This document shows positions 33,752-42,317 of a stretch of 64,000 nt of DNA, in pieces. Under the pieces are notes generated by a model. The model did not search any database, had not been told where the DNA came from, and saw nothing but the letters and a program-made list of their open reading frames with translations. Made by a program: the position numbers and the translations under genes. Source of the stretch: Arthrobacter sp. ov407 (GTDB taxonomy: Bacteria; Actinomycetota; Actinomycetes; Actinomycetales; Micrococcaceae); contig NZ_FNGD01000001.1 in assembly GCF_900102895.1 (NCBI RefSeq), forward strand, positions 310,001 to 374,000. Reading direction: 5' to 3'. Position 1 is the stretch's first letter; each line of letters starts with the position of its first letter.

Positions 33752-34699
33752 TCAGAACTTCGGTTTGATAAGCCGGCTGAGCCAAAAGCCGCCGACGGCC
33801 AACAAGACCACTGCCGTGAGGATCATCAGATAGCCCGGGATCGTGGTCAGGAACACCCGGGAGTACATGGGGTTGAAGAGCGTCAGCCCAATGAACATGA
33901 CGATAGGAAGCGAAATAAGCACCATGGCCGACATTCGACCCTCCGCGCTTAGCGCCCTGATCTGCCCACGGATCTGGTTTCGGTCACGTATGGTCTCGCC
34001 GACGTTGTCAAGGACGTGGGCTAGGTCTCCGCCGACTTCGCGGTGGATATCGATGGCCCGGGTTATCGAAGCGAAGTCGTCGTTTTCGGTACGGCGGGCA
34101 ACGTCGTTCAACGATTCCCCCAGGTCCCGCCCAATTCTTGTCTCGTTCACGACCCGGGTCAGCTCCTCGGCCATGGGATCTTCAGACTCCTCTGCGGCGG
34201 CGTCCACCGACCGGAGCAGACTGTGACCGGCTCGTAGGCCGCCGGCGAGCATCTGCAGTGTGTCCGGAACTTGTTCGTCGAATTTCTTCCGGCGTCGCGA
34301 TACCAAGACGTTGAGGAATACGACCAATGCAACGGGGGCCAACACCAGCATGAGGACGGCGAAGAAGGGCCCGCCAAGGATAAACCCCATCACTGCGACA
34401 ACGAAGGCTATCGACCCCGCCATGAGCAGGTAGTCGCCGGGTTGCTTCTTCAACCCGGCGTTTTCGAGCTTCTCCCGGCTGAATAGCACCGAACGATGGC
34501 CTCGGACTCCTTTGTTCAGGGTGTGAACAGCCTGTTCAGTGAGTCTGGTCAGGTTCGAAGAGTGGACTTCAGCGTCGGGCCTACGGCGGGACAGGGCCAC
34601 CTCCCTGGACTTGAAAACCACCGCGATGCAGATGGCCAAAGACAAATAGACAAGCAAGAGACCAGCCACGAAGGCAAGCGGTGAGAGCTCCGGAGGCAT
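33752..34699 (-). CDS. tadB: Tad pilus platform protein TadB (locus 2)
   Basis: A 315-residue F-domain platform protein starting MPPELSPLAFVAGLLLVYLSL. The cytoplasmic domain includes QVPDTLQMLAGGLRAGHSLLRSVDAAAEE and IDIHREVGGDLAHVLDNVGETIRDR. ATG 34699 has AGGGGG 8 bp upstream and lies 2 bp after tadA. The long open frame upstream of it is a tadA shadow. Confidence 0.9.
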   Translation of the reverse strand: MPPELSPLAFVAGLLLVYLSLAICIAVVFKSREVALSRRRPDAEVHSSNLTRLTEQAVHTLNKGVRGHRSVLFSREKLENAGLKKQPGDYLLMAGSIAFVVAVMGFILGGPFFAVLMLVLAPVALVVFLNVLVSRRRKKFDEQVPDTLQMLAGGLRAGHSLLRSVDAAAEESEDPMAEELTRVVNETRIGRDLGESLNDVARRTENDDFASITRAIDIHREVGGDLAHVLDNVGETIRDRNQIRGQIRALSAEGRMSAMVLISLPIVMFIGLTLFNPMYSRVFLTTIPGYLMILTAVVLLAVGGFWLSRLIKPKF

Positions 34700-34701
34700 C
34701 G

Positions 34702-36180
34702 TCACCGCCCCCTTGCCGGCTGCGCACCGAAGACGGTCGGTGAGATGGATATGCCAAGTTCGGCAAAGCGATCCGTGAAGCGAGGCCGGACCCCGGTCGG
34801 CACCGGCTTCCCTAGGAACCGCCCGCTCGCGTCCACTCCGGCGGCGTAGTCGAAGACGAACGCGTCCTGGAGGGTCACGATGTCGCCCTCCATGCCCTGG
34901 ACTTCGGTGATATGTGTGACACGGCGAGTGCCGTCGCGGAGCCGGGATATGTGGACGATCAGATTCACGGCCGATGCCACCTGCTCGCGGACGGCCCGGA
35001 GTGGGAGATCCATGCCTGCCATCAGCACGAGTGTCTCGAGCCTGGCGATGGCGTCCCGGGGCGAGTTTGCGTGCACCGTAGAGATGGAACCGTCGTGGCC
35101 GGTGTTCATGGCCTGCAACATGTCCAAGCACTCACCGCCGCGGACTTCACCGACCACGATCCTGTCCGGTCGCATTCGCAGCGAGTTCCGCACGAGGTCC
35201 CGGATGGAGACCTCGCCCTTGCCCTCGATGTTCTGCGGCCGGCTTTCGAGCCGCACCACGTGATCCTGCTGTAGCTGGAGCTCGACTGCATCCTCGATGG
35301 TGACAATCCGGTCAGAGGCAGGAATGAAGGAGGACAACACATTAAGCAGCGTGGTCTTTCCGGTCCCTGTGCCACCCGAAACGATGATGTTCATCCGGGC
35401 CAACACGCAAGCCTGGAGCAGTTCAGCCATCTCGGGGGAGAGGCTGCCCATGCTGATCAGGTTTTGGACCGTCAATGGATCCCGTCCGAATTTCCTGATC
35501 GTCAGCGCCGGGCCATTCACCGCGAGAGGTGGAATGATGGCGTTGACGCGGGAACCGTCGGCAAGCCTGGCGTCCACCAACGGCGAGGACTCATCGATGC
35601 GCCGTCCGACGTGGGACACAATCCGTTCGATAACCCGTCGCAAGGCTTCGTCGGAGGTGAACTTGGTGTCCGTCAAGTGGAGCTGGCCTTGACGTTCGAT
35701 GTAGATCTGGTCGAAACGATTGACCATTACCTCGGTGACTGCCGGATCATCCAGGAACCGCTGGATGGGTCCGTGGCCGAGGACGTCGTCAGTGATTTCC
35801 CGGATCAGACGTTGCCGCTCGAGGGTCGTGAGGGGGATCTGCTCCTCCTCCAGAACCACTTTCAGTTCGTCTTTCACGGACTGGTGAAGCTCTGTCTCAT
35901 CGAGAGACGAGTCAGTGATCCGGCCACCAAGGCGCTCGAAAAGTGCCTGGCTGGCGCGTTCCTTGAGAGCGTTCAGTGCCTCACTGGCAATCGACGCGGT
36001 TTGCTGGACTTCCACGGATTCTGACTGGGACGCTGCAGCCGTCTTGGCTTCAAGTATCCGTCCAAGTGTGGCCGGCTGCGCCTGGGATGCAAAGACATCG
36101 TCGCGGGCCGGCGGCGCCGAATTGGGAGCGTCGCGCCGTTCGGCGCCGCGGAGCTGGTGGAGTCGGTCTGAGAGGCTCAC
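34702..36180 (-). CDS. tadA: Tad pilus motor ATPase TadA/CpaF (locus 2)
   Basis: A 492-residue secretion ATPase, highly similar to locus 1 TadA over the catalytic core: [75 protein letters not shown] and [29 protein letters not shown]. The N-terminal ~60 residues are unrelated and low-complexity. It overlaps the tadZ stop by 4 bp. Confidence 0.95.
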   Translation of the reverse strand: MSLSDRLHQLRGAERRDAPNSAPPARDDVFASQAQPATLGRILEAKTAAASQSESVEVQQTASIASEALNALKERASQALFERLGGRITDSSLDETELHQSVKDELKVVLEEEQIPLTTLERQRLIREITDDVLGHGPIQRFLDDPAVTEVMVNRFDQIYIERQGQLHLTDTKFTSDEALRRVIERIVSHVGRRIDESSPLVDARLADGSRVNAIIPPLAVNGPALTIRKFGRDPLTVQNLISMGSLSPEMAELLQACVLARMNIIVSGGTGTGKTTLLNVLSSFIPASDRIVTIEDAVELQLQQDHVVRLESRPQNIEGKGEVSIRDLVRNSLRMRPDRIVVGEVRGGECLDMLQAMNTGHDGSISTVHANSPRDAIARLETLVLMAGMDLPLRAVREQVASAVNLIVHISRLRDGTRRVTHITEVQGMEGDIVTLQDAFVFDYAAGVDASGRFLGKPVPTGVRPRFTDRFAELGISISPTVFGAQPARGR

Positions 36181-37379
36181 TGCACTACCGCCCTTCTGTG
36201 AAGTTGCTTGTGCGGTCTCGCTTCCCAGTCCGGCTTGAACCGGTCCACGAGTTGACGCAGCCCTTTAGCGGCCGGATCCCGGCTGCCGTCCTGCAGGATA
36301 GGGACGCCCTTATTGGTAGAGAACGGGAGGTTCCTGGACCGCGGAAGCACAACGTCGACGGGGGCGCCAACGGATGCCTCCACGTCCTTGAGGGTCAGGC
36401 CGGCCCGCCGATCGGCCATGTTCAGGACGATGTGCCGGTGCTCCGGTACGAGGTTCAGCTCGTCGAGGATCTGGAACCCGGTCCGCATACCCCTGATGCT
36501 GGGCACGTCCATGCCACAGATCCAGACTGCGTCGGTGGCCTGCTCCAGGGTGGCAAGCACGTGCTCGCCCAGCCCCGGGGCCGTGTCCACCACGATGTAA
36601 TGGAATTCCTGCCTGAGCTGCTCCAGCAAGTGCGAAACGTTCGCGGCGCTGATCCGATCCATCTCCACGGGCGAGAGTGGAGCGCACAGCGCGTAGATTC
36701 CGGCCGGATGAACAGTCAGGTAGGTCTTGAGAACCATCGAGTCCTGGCTCGCTGCTCCCAGGACGGCGTCCGTGATGGTGAACTCAGGCTCCAGCAGCAG
36801 CCCGCTTGCAACATCACCGAATTGCAGATCGAGATCAACGATCACAACGCTCATGGGTGCGGCTTTCCCGAGCCCGACCGCGATGTTGGTGGCGACCGTC
36901 GTCTTGCCCACCCCGCCCTTCGGTGACATCACGGCAATCACTCGGCCGGAGCCGTGATCCGCATGCTCGGTAGCCTGGGGCGCGAGCCCGCGCCGCCGTC
37001 CTGCGGCGGCGAGGCTTGCACGCTCCAGCATGACCCGGATGGTGTCCGGATCGGCGCCGGGATCCAGCAGGTCCCGGACACCGGCACGCATCGCCTGAAG
37101 CACGGTCTCGGGGGTAGCGGTGACGGCCAGGACGACACTGATTTCCGGATACTGAAGGTCCACCACGGCTGCCAGTTTCAGCGAATCCTCCACCGGCAGT
37201 CCCGGACCCAGAATAAGGACTTCGGGCGGATCCCCGACCATTTGCCGCAGGATGTCACTTGGGCCCTCGGGCAGATAATCCGCCTTGAAAACATGGAGCT
37301 CCCCGTGCATCCCTGCGATGGCCAGAGAGGCCAACCGTTCGAAATCGGCACTTGGCGTGATCAGGACGAAGCGGCTCAT
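36177..37379 (-). CDS. TadZ/CpaE-like ParA-family ATPase (locus 2)
   Basis: A 400-residue paralogue of the locus 1 TadZ. It has an N-terminal receiver-like domain (MSRFVLITPSADFERLASLAIAG), then a ParA-type ATPase with SPKGGVGKTTVATNIAVGLGKAAPMSVVIVDLDLQFGDVASGL and YIVVDTAPGLGEHVL. It overlaps cpaB and tadA by 4 bp on each side, so the order cpaB-tadZ-tadA is tightly coupled. Confidence 0.88.
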   Translation of the reverse strand: MSRFVLITPSADFERLASLAIAGMHGELHVFKADYLPEGPSDILRQMVGDPPEVLILGPGLPVEDSLKLAAVVDLQYPEISVVLAVTATPETVLQAMRAGVRDLLDPGADPDTIRVMLERASLAAAGRRRGLAPQATEHADHGSGRVIAVMSPKGGVGKTTVATNIAVGLGKAAPMSVVIVDLDLQFGDVASGLLLEPEFTITDAVLGAASQDSMVLKTYLTVHPAGIYALCAPLSPVEMDRISAANVSHLLEQLRQEFHYIVVDTAPGLGEHVLATLEQATDAVWICGMDVPSIRGMRTGFQILDELNLVPEHRHIVLNMADRRAGLTLKDVEASVGAPVDVVLPRSRNLPFSTNKGVPILQDGSRDPAAKGLRQLVDRFKPDWEARPHKQLHRRAVVQ

Positions 37380-38170
37380 CGGAACAACCTTGAGGTATCC
37401 ACGAAGCTGGCTCCGGATTCGACGGCATCGCCGGGCTCTTTGGAGAGGTAGACCTTGCCGAACTCGACGGCAAACACGATCCGCTCGGCGTCGGCCGAGT
37501 TCCTCGCGATCGTGATCAGGTAAACACCGCTGGTTGCCTGGCTGGTGCTCGTCGTCGACGATGCCTGACTGGTCCCGGATGCGGTGGCAGAGTCTTCGGT
37601 CTTTGCCGCGGCGCCGTTGCTGAACTGCGAGGCGGTCACCAGGACCTTGTGGAAGCTCAGTTGAGTCTTGCTCGACTTCGTCCCCGCCTGGCCGTTTGCA
37701 CCGGTTGAGGTGGCTTGTTCCAGCGAAAGGAAAATTCCGACGGTATCCCCAGCGTTAACCTTTCCGCCGGCCACCCGTTCGATTGGCAGTTTCAGAGTGA
37801 TTTCCTGTAGCCCAGTGGGAACCTGGACCCGGGACGGGCCGAGAAAGGCGTTCTGTTCCACCATCCGCGAGGTCAGAAGTTGCTCGCCCGGCATGAGTGC
37901 CACTGAGGTAACTTTTGAGCCGAGCGACGCCAGGTCGGTCACGTTGTTGGCGGCCAAAGCAAGCTTTGGCACGTCCTTCTTGATGACGGAAGCTTCGATC
38001 TTGTCTGCGGCCGTGCCGGCCGGGATGGCCTTCTGCACGACGTAGATGGTTTGGGTTTCGGTACCGGCCAATGCTCGTTTATCTGCATTCTGTACATACG
38101 AGACCAGTAATACTGTTCCAATAATTGCCACAAGTAATGCGGCGATGCCCCCCAGCAGGCGTGTTTTCAT
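37376..38170 (-). CDS. cpaB: Flp pilus assembly protein CpaB (locus 2)
   Basis: A 264-residue CpaB/RcpC protein: MKTRLLGGIAALLVAIIGTVLLVSY as a membrane anchor, then an SAF domain (IYVVQKAIPAGTAADKIEASV ... LMPGEQLLTSRMV) and a Ser/Thr/Ala-rich stretch near 190-220 (SATASGTSQASSTTSTSQAT) absent from copy 1. The 5' part is unusually A/T-rich for the window. Confidence 0.9.
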   Translation of the reverse strand: MKTRLLGGIAALLVAIIGTVLLVSYVQNADKRALAGTETQTIYVVQKAIPAGTAADKIEASVIKKDVPKLALAANNVTDLASLGSKVTSVALMPGEQLLTSRMVEQNAFLGPSRVQVPTGLQEITLKLPIERVAGGKVNAGDTVGIFLSLEQATSTGANGQAGTKSSKTQLSFHKVLVTASQFSNGAAAKTEDSATASGTSQASSTTSTSQATSGVYLITIARNSADAERIVFAVEFGKVYLSKEPGDAVESGASFVDTSRLFR

Positions 38171-38190
38171 GATAACCCCCTAGTAATTAA

Positions 38191-39210
38191 TTACTTGATT
38201 AGCTTGATTTCAGTGGTTCCGAGGTCCGCGCCGGTGCCCGGAATTTCTTCTGTGGAATCTATGGATTCAAATCTGACGAACTGGCCGATGATGCAGCGGT
38301 CTTGTCCCCCGGCGCAGGCCAGTGCTGGATTCATCCCTGGATCGTTGGCCTTGTTCCGGTATTCGTATTCGTGGTTGTTGCCGAACTTCCAGCCCCAGAT
38401 CTTGAACGTTGCGTATCCGATGATGTGGAAGGTGCCGTTTTGCCCATGGTTCGTGGCGTCGTCGAAGATGGGGAAGGTGACGAGGACTTCGCCGCCGGCC
38501 AGTATCGTCGCTTTCCATTCCGCAAGGATCGTTTGGCAGTCGGTCGGCGGATTGTTGCCGGGGTCGGAGCCAATCAAATTACTGCCGGTTTGCGTCTCCG
38601 CCTCGCAGGGCTCGTCCTGATCCAGCCAGCCCCATCCGCCGGGGATCTGCGTCCCCGACGGGCCGGTGCAGGTTCCGCCTGGCTTGTAGGAAATCTTTTG
38701 AACCTCCCCGGTGGGAGCCGCTGCCGAGAGGTTGAAGCAGTCGTCAGAAATCGCGAGCGGAAATCCGGACCCACTCGAAGGAGGGGCAAACGACGCTGTA
38801 GCGCGGGCCCCGACCGTCACAGGAGGGGCGTTGAGTGCAGCGGAAAACATCTGCGTGAGAAAACCTGCGCCGCTGCTGCCATCGCGGGTGGAGGTGGCCA
38901 CCGTGACTTGATTCGGAACGGAAAGGTCGACCTCCGCGATAGTGGATGCTCCGTCGTTGGAGTTGGGACCGCTCAGTGCCGCCGCCCAGGGTGTTGCTTG
39001 GGCAACTGTGCAGCCGCCGGCCTCGTGGCACTGCTTGGCGGCGGCCATGGCGCCGGCGTCCGCCGCGTTCTGCAATTGCGCACGCTCAGCGTAGATCTGG
39101 CCGACATCGACTGCCATGGCGCCGGCGCCGATGAGCACCAGCATCATGACAGCGACCATGACGCCCGCAGCGCCGCGCTCTCTGTCCTGGTTGCGCTTTA
39201 GCCGCCGCAT
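38191..39210 (-). CDS. TadG-like pilus assembly protein (locus 2)
   Basis: A 339-residue TadG-family protein. ERGAAGVMVAVMMLVLIGAGAMAVDVGQIYAERAQLQNAADAGAMAAAKQC gives the N-terminal TM helix and the typical DAGAMAAA motif. An extracellular Cys-containing region follows, with conserved pieces shared with copy 1 (LIGSDPGNNPPTDCQTILAEWKATILAGGEVLVTFPIFD). Its ATG overlaps the tadE end by 13 bp. Confidence 0.85.
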   Translation of the reverse strand: MRRLKRNQDRERGAAGVMVAVMMLVLIGAGAMAVDVGQIYAERAQLQNAADAGAMAAAKQCHEAGGCTVAQATPWAAALSGPNSNDGASTIAEVDLSVPNQVTVATSTRDGSSGAGFLTQMFSAALNAPPVTVGARATASFAPPSSGSGFPLAISDDCFNLSAAAPTGEVQKISYKPGGTCTGPSGTQIPGGWGWLDQDEPCEAETQTGSNLIGSDPGNNPPTDCQTILAEWKATILAGGEVLVTFPIFDDATNHGQNGTFHIIGYATFKIWGWKFGNNHEYEYRNKANDPGMNPALACAGGQDRCIIGQFVRFESIDSTEEIPGTGADLGTTEIKLIK

Positions 39211-39602
39211 TGCATTGCCCCCACTCCGGTGACAGTGAGGGTGTTGCCGAACATCCCAGTCATGGCGGGTGCGGTGTAGGTGACTGTCACGTTCGCTATG
39301 ACGTCTGCAGCGCAGGTGCCAGGGGCGAACGTGAAGCCGAAGGATGCGGGAGTCAGGCCCGGTGCGCCGGCGACAGCGGCTGCCCGCGCCAAGCCTTGGT
39401 CGTTCTGGACTGCCATGGTCCTGGCGGCCTCCCGGGCTGCCTGGGTGACAGAGATCTGAAGGTTGTAGACATGTGAGAATTCGACGATGCCGCCAACCAA
39501 GGCGAGAAGAATGGGTGCAACGAGGGCGAACTCGACGGCGGCCGCCCCGCGTTCGCGGTCTTGCGCCCGTGAGCCGGGCGTCCTTGAAGTGCTGCGCGTC
39601 AT
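39198..39602 (-). CDS. TadE-like pseudopilin (locus 2)
   Basis: A 134-residue TadE-family pseudopilin: DRERG then AAAVEFALVAPILLALVGGIVEFSHVYN, with cleavage after Gly and Glu at +5. The C-terminus ends MQCGG, like copy 1 (MLCGG), where the tadG start codon is embedded. ATG 39602 is chosen for GGGGGA 5 bp upstream; the frame extends further but only through a hairpin. Confidence 0.88.
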   Translation of the reverse strand: MTRSTSRTPGSRAQDRERGAAAVEFALVAPILLALVGGIVEFSHVYNLQISVTQAAREAARTMAVQNDQGLARAAAVAGAPGLTPASFGFTFAPGTCAADVIANVTVTYTAPAMTGMFGNTLTVTGVGAMQCGG

Positions 39603-39643
39603 TGGATCCCCCAGGGATAGATGCAGCGGAATGGGAAAGAAAT

Positions 39644-39674
39644 GTGCCGCGTCCGCGCTGAGCGGACGCGGCAC
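39644..39674 (-). terminator. Hairpin after the flp gene (locus 2)
   Basis: A perfect 13-bp stem (GTGCCGCGTCCGC / GCGGACGCGGCAC) with a 5-nt loop lies between the flp stop (39712) and the tadE start (39602). It matches the position of the locus 1 hairpin and should reduce read-through from pilin to assembly genes. Confidence 0.75.
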
Positions 39675-39711
39675 ACCGGGTGTTGCTGAGACCTGATTTG
39701 TCGGCTGGGAT

Positions 39712-39927
39712 TTAGGGCTGGCCGTTCTGCCAGCCGTTGACGGTGACGCTGAGGCCTTGGAACCACGCGTTCAGCTGACCGCCGAAGGCGGTGACGCCGG
39801 CGATAATTCCGAAGGCGATAAAGGCTACGAGCAGCGAATATTCCGTCGCGGTCGCCCCCTTTTCGGAGGTGAGCTTGTCCTTGACGCCGGCGACAAAAGC
39901 GAGCATTGAGACCATGAGACCAGTCAT
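39712..39927 (-). CDS. Flp-type class IVb pilin, Cys-free (locus 2)
   Basis: A 71-residue pilin: leader MTGLMVSMLAFVAGVKDKLTSEKG, mature ATATEYSLLVAFIAFGIIAGVTAFGGQLNAWFQG. Glu at +5 and Tyr at +6 are kept. It has no Cys and carries two Trp in the C-terminal part, unlike the locus 1 pilins. ATG 39927 follows AAGGAAAAATAAA. It is a single copy. Confidence 0.92.
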   Translation of the reverse strand: MTGLMVSMLAFVAGVKDKLTSEKGATATEYSLLVAFIAFGIIAGVTAFGGQLNAWFQGLSVTVNGWQNGQP

Positions 39928-40197
39928 TTTATTTTTCCTTTTCCAGAGTTTTGAGTAATGAACGAATTTCCGGCAAATCCCCGATTGCTTATTTGCTGGA
40001 GCTTCGTTGGGACAACATTTGCACGGCCGCAAACGACGCGGCAATGATGTCCGATACTCGACTTTTTGGAAAGAAAAATGGGTATCACCTGCCCTCAAGC
40101 GGGGGTGTACTCAGTTTCCAACTAGGGGTGGGCCTCAATTACTTGGTTTAATAAGCCGTCTTACTTAATTCGCTTCCCAGGTGAAGGCGGCCGCTAC
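39928..40197 (-). promoter_or_regulatory. A/T-rich leader/promoter region of the locus 2 pilin
   Basis: This 270-bp stretch between the prepilin peptidase stop and flp is the most A/T-rich DNA in the window (for example TTACTTGGTTTAATAAG at about 40140). It should hold the flp promoter. I tried to fit known riboswitch cores and found none. No gene was found. Confidence 0.4.
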
Positions 40198-40899
40198 CTA
40201 GGGGAGCAGCAGGATGATGGCGAGGCCGGCGGCAAGCATCGAAGGCCCGTAGGGCACTTCCTTCGGCTTGTTTCCGCGGTTTTTGAGGACCAGAAGCAGC
40301 GAGGCGACACCACCGGCGACGAAACCCAGGGCCCCACCGTAGAACAAGTGGGACCAGCCCAAGTAGCCCAAGTACAGTCCAAGTGGTGCCGCAAGCTTCA
40401 CATCGCCCATTCCGAGACCGTTTCTGCTGGTCAGGGCCAGAAAAAGGTACAAAACAAACAAAATTGCGGCTCCGGCCACCCCGCGCAGCAGGCTACCTGC
40501 CTGGCCGGACACCCCTGCGGCGGCCCCGAGTAGCACAATTGCGGCCCCCAAGAGGGGCAGAACCATCCGGTTTGGCAACAAGTGATGCTGCAGATCGATT
40601 CGCGCCAGCTGGACGCCGGCGACGGCCAGTAACACGTAGGCGGGAAGCTCCGGGGAGGCGCCGAACCGCCACGCAAGTAGAGCGGACAGCGTAAACGCGG
40701 CTGCCGCCGTCGTACTTTGCATGCGTACTGTCGGTGAACCGCCGAGCCGGGGGAGTGCGCGACGGATCAGGAACTCGGCCAGCAGGGACAGGCATGCGCC
40801 CGCGAGGCCAACGCCGGCGATGAAGAGGGCGTCGGTGAGCGATCCGGCCGGCTGCGCGAACAACAGCGAGAGAGTGCCGGCGGCGGCGGGATCGGACAC
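40198..40899 (-). CDS. Prepilin peptidase (TadV/CpaA, A24 family)
   Basis: A ~233-residue membrane aspartic protease that cleaves pilin leaders after Gly. The two catalytic Asp are in ARIDLQHHLLPNR and the GxGD motif GMGDVKLAAPLG. About seven TM helices are present, and the N-methylase cysteine domain of PilD is missing, as in TadV. The GTG start at 40899 is chosen for GGAGG just upstream; a longer frame to 40977 is possible. It is the only such gene in the window, so it probably serves both loci. Confidence 0.88.
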   Translation of the reverse strand: MSDPAAAGTLSLLFAQPAGSLTDALFIAGVGLAGACLSLLAEFLIRRALPRLGGSPTVRMQSTTAAAAFTLSALLAWRFGASPELPAYVLLAVAGVQLARIDLQHHLLPNRMVLPLLGAAIVLLGAAAGVSGQAGSLLRGVAGAAILFVLYLFLALTSRNGLGMGDVKLAAPLGLYLGYLGWSHLFYGGALGFVAGGVASLLLVLKNRGNKPKEVPYGPSMLAAGLAIILLLP

Positions 40900-41216
40900 G
40901 GTTCCTCCAGGGATGCGACGGGCCGGCAAGGGGCAGGCTGCGAAACAGAGCAGGCAGCATGCCACCGGACACCCCATTTTGACCCAAGAGCCCGTGGTCG
41001 GCTAATATTGGTAGTCGTTGTGCGTGTCCTATCTCGATGGTGCGTGCCCGCTTGAGAATCCGGTTGCAGGATAGCTACTCAACGTGCACATTCGAGACTT
41101 CAGGATGACTGGTTACATAGAGCCCTCACCTCTGTTCCGGTAGCGCATAGATAGTAGGTGCACCGTAAGAGTGACGCCTAAAACAAGAACGCCAGAACAA
41201 GAACGAGGCAAACACC
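40900..41216 (+). promoter_or_regulatory. Divergent region with strong promoter for rplM-rpsI
   Basis: TTGACC (40979-40984) and TAATAT (41003-41008), 18 bp apart, form the best sigma-A-type promoter in the window. Initiation near 41015 would give a ~200-nt leader, which carries two direct AACAAGAACG repeats (41182-41191, 41196-41205) just before the rplM GTG. No gene was found. Confidence 0.75.
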
Positions 41217-41660
41217 GTGCGTACGTATACCCCGAAGCCCGGCGATATCAACCGCCAGTGGCACGTCATTGACGCCACCGACGTTGTCCTTGGTCGTCTT
41301 GCCAGCCAGACCGCAATCCTGCTGCGCGGCAAGCACAAGGCCACCTTTGCGTCCCACATGGACATGGGCGACTTCGTCATCATCATCAACGCTGAAAAGG
41401 TTGCCCTCACCGGCGCCAAGCTGGAGCAGAAGCGCGCATACCGCCACTCCGGCTACCCGGGCGGCCTGACCTCCGTCAACTACGCGGAACTGCTTGAGTC
41501 CAACCCGGTTCGCGCCGTGGAAAAGGCCATCAAGGGCATGCTCCCGAAGAACTCCCTCGCTGCACAGCAGCTGGGCAAGCTGAAGGTGTACCGCGGTGCA
41601 GAGCACCCCCACGCCGCCCAGCAGCCCAAGACTTTCGAAATCACCCAGGTCGCCCAGTAG
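41217..41660 (+). CDS. rplM: 50S ribosomal protein L13 (uL13)
   Basis: A 147-residue L13, an early assembly protein of the 50S subunit. It starts [30 protein letters not shown] and has [22 protein letters not shown] and the C-terminal [16 protein letters not shown]. The start is GTG 41217 after GAGGCAAACACC. It is followed by rpsI in the usual pair. Confidence 0.98.
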   Translation: MRTYTPKPGDINRQWHVIDATDVVLGRLASQTAILLRGKHKATFASHMDMGDFVIIINAEKVALTGAKLEQKRAYRHSGYPGGLTSVNYAELLESNPVRAVEKAIKGMLPKNSLAAQQLGKLKVYRGAEHPHAAQQPKTFEITQVAQ

Positions 41661-41698
41661 TCCTGGCCACCAAACAACTTATCTATACAAGGAGAATC

Positions 41699-42205
41699 GT
41701 GGCTCAGAACGAAGAGACCGCCGAGGCCGTTGTGGCTGAGGAAAACCTGACCAGCTACACCTCGGAGAGCGGTCCTGCAGAAGCAGAAGCGCCCAAGAAG
41801 GAACGCCCGGCACTGACCGTTGCCGGCGCTGCAGTTGGCCGTCGTAAGGAAGCCGTTGCACGCGTTCGCGTTGTGCCGGGCTCCGGCAAGTGGACCATCA
41901 ACGGCCGCGAGCTGGCGAACTACTTCCCGAACAAGCTGCACCAGCAGGACGTCAACGAGCCCTTCAAGATCCTCGATCTTGACGGCGCCTACGACGTCAT
42001 CGCCCGTATCCACGGTGGCGGCATCTCCGGCCAGGCCGGTGCACTGCGCCTCGGCATCGCCCGTTCACTGAACGAGATCGACACCGAGAACAACCGCGCC
42101 ACCCTGAAGAAGGCCGGTTACCTGCGCCGTGACGCCCGCGTCATCGAGCGTAAGAAGGCCGGTCTCAAGAAGGCCCGTAAGGCTCAGCAGTACTCCAAGC
42201 GCTAA
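41699..42205 (+). CDS. rpsI: 30S ribosomal protein S9 (uS9) with acidic N-terminal extension
   Basis: A 168-residue S9 whose C-terminal tail ending in QYSKR reaches the P-site tRNA. The core starts near residue 40 ([24 protein letters not shown]) and contains [19 protein letters not shown]. The first ~38 residues are Glu/Ala-rich, a probably disordered extension. The start is GTG 41699 with AAGGAGAATC upstream. Confidence 0.97.
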   Translation: MAQNEETAEAVVAEENLTSYTSESGPAEAEAPKKERPALTVAGAAVGRRKEAVARVRVVPGSGKWTINGRELANYFPNKLHQQDVNEPFKILDLDGAYDVIARIHGGGISGQAGALRLGIARSLNEIDTENNRATLKKAGYLRRDARVIERKKAGLKKARKAQQYSKR

Positions 42206-42234
42206 TCCGCTTGAAGGCGCCCTCAGCGCCTCTA

Positions 42235-42272
42235 CGAAAGCCCGTTCCGCCACTCGGCGGGGCGGGCTTTCG
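42235..42272 (+). terminator. Terminator after rpsI
   Basis: CGAAAGCCCG-TTCCGCC pairs with GGCGGGG-CGGGCTTTCG (17 bp including two G-T pairs) around a 4-nt loop, 29 bp after rpsI. Confidence 0.82.
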
Positions 42273-42317
42273 CCGTTAAGGCCGGACTTGCCCCGGCCAT
42301 CGACTAAACTTGGTCCG

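Noticed and set aside
39928..40197. Possible riboswitch (for example cyclic di-GMP) in the leader of the locus 2 pilin gene
   Set aside because: I could not align the conserved core of any riboswitch class known to me; only A/T-richness and small imperfect stems are visible.
42129..42317. Upstream extension of glmM overlapping rpsI
   Set aside because: The frame overlaps rpsI and runs through its terminator; GlmM proteins start [12 protein letters not shown], which fits ATG 42318.
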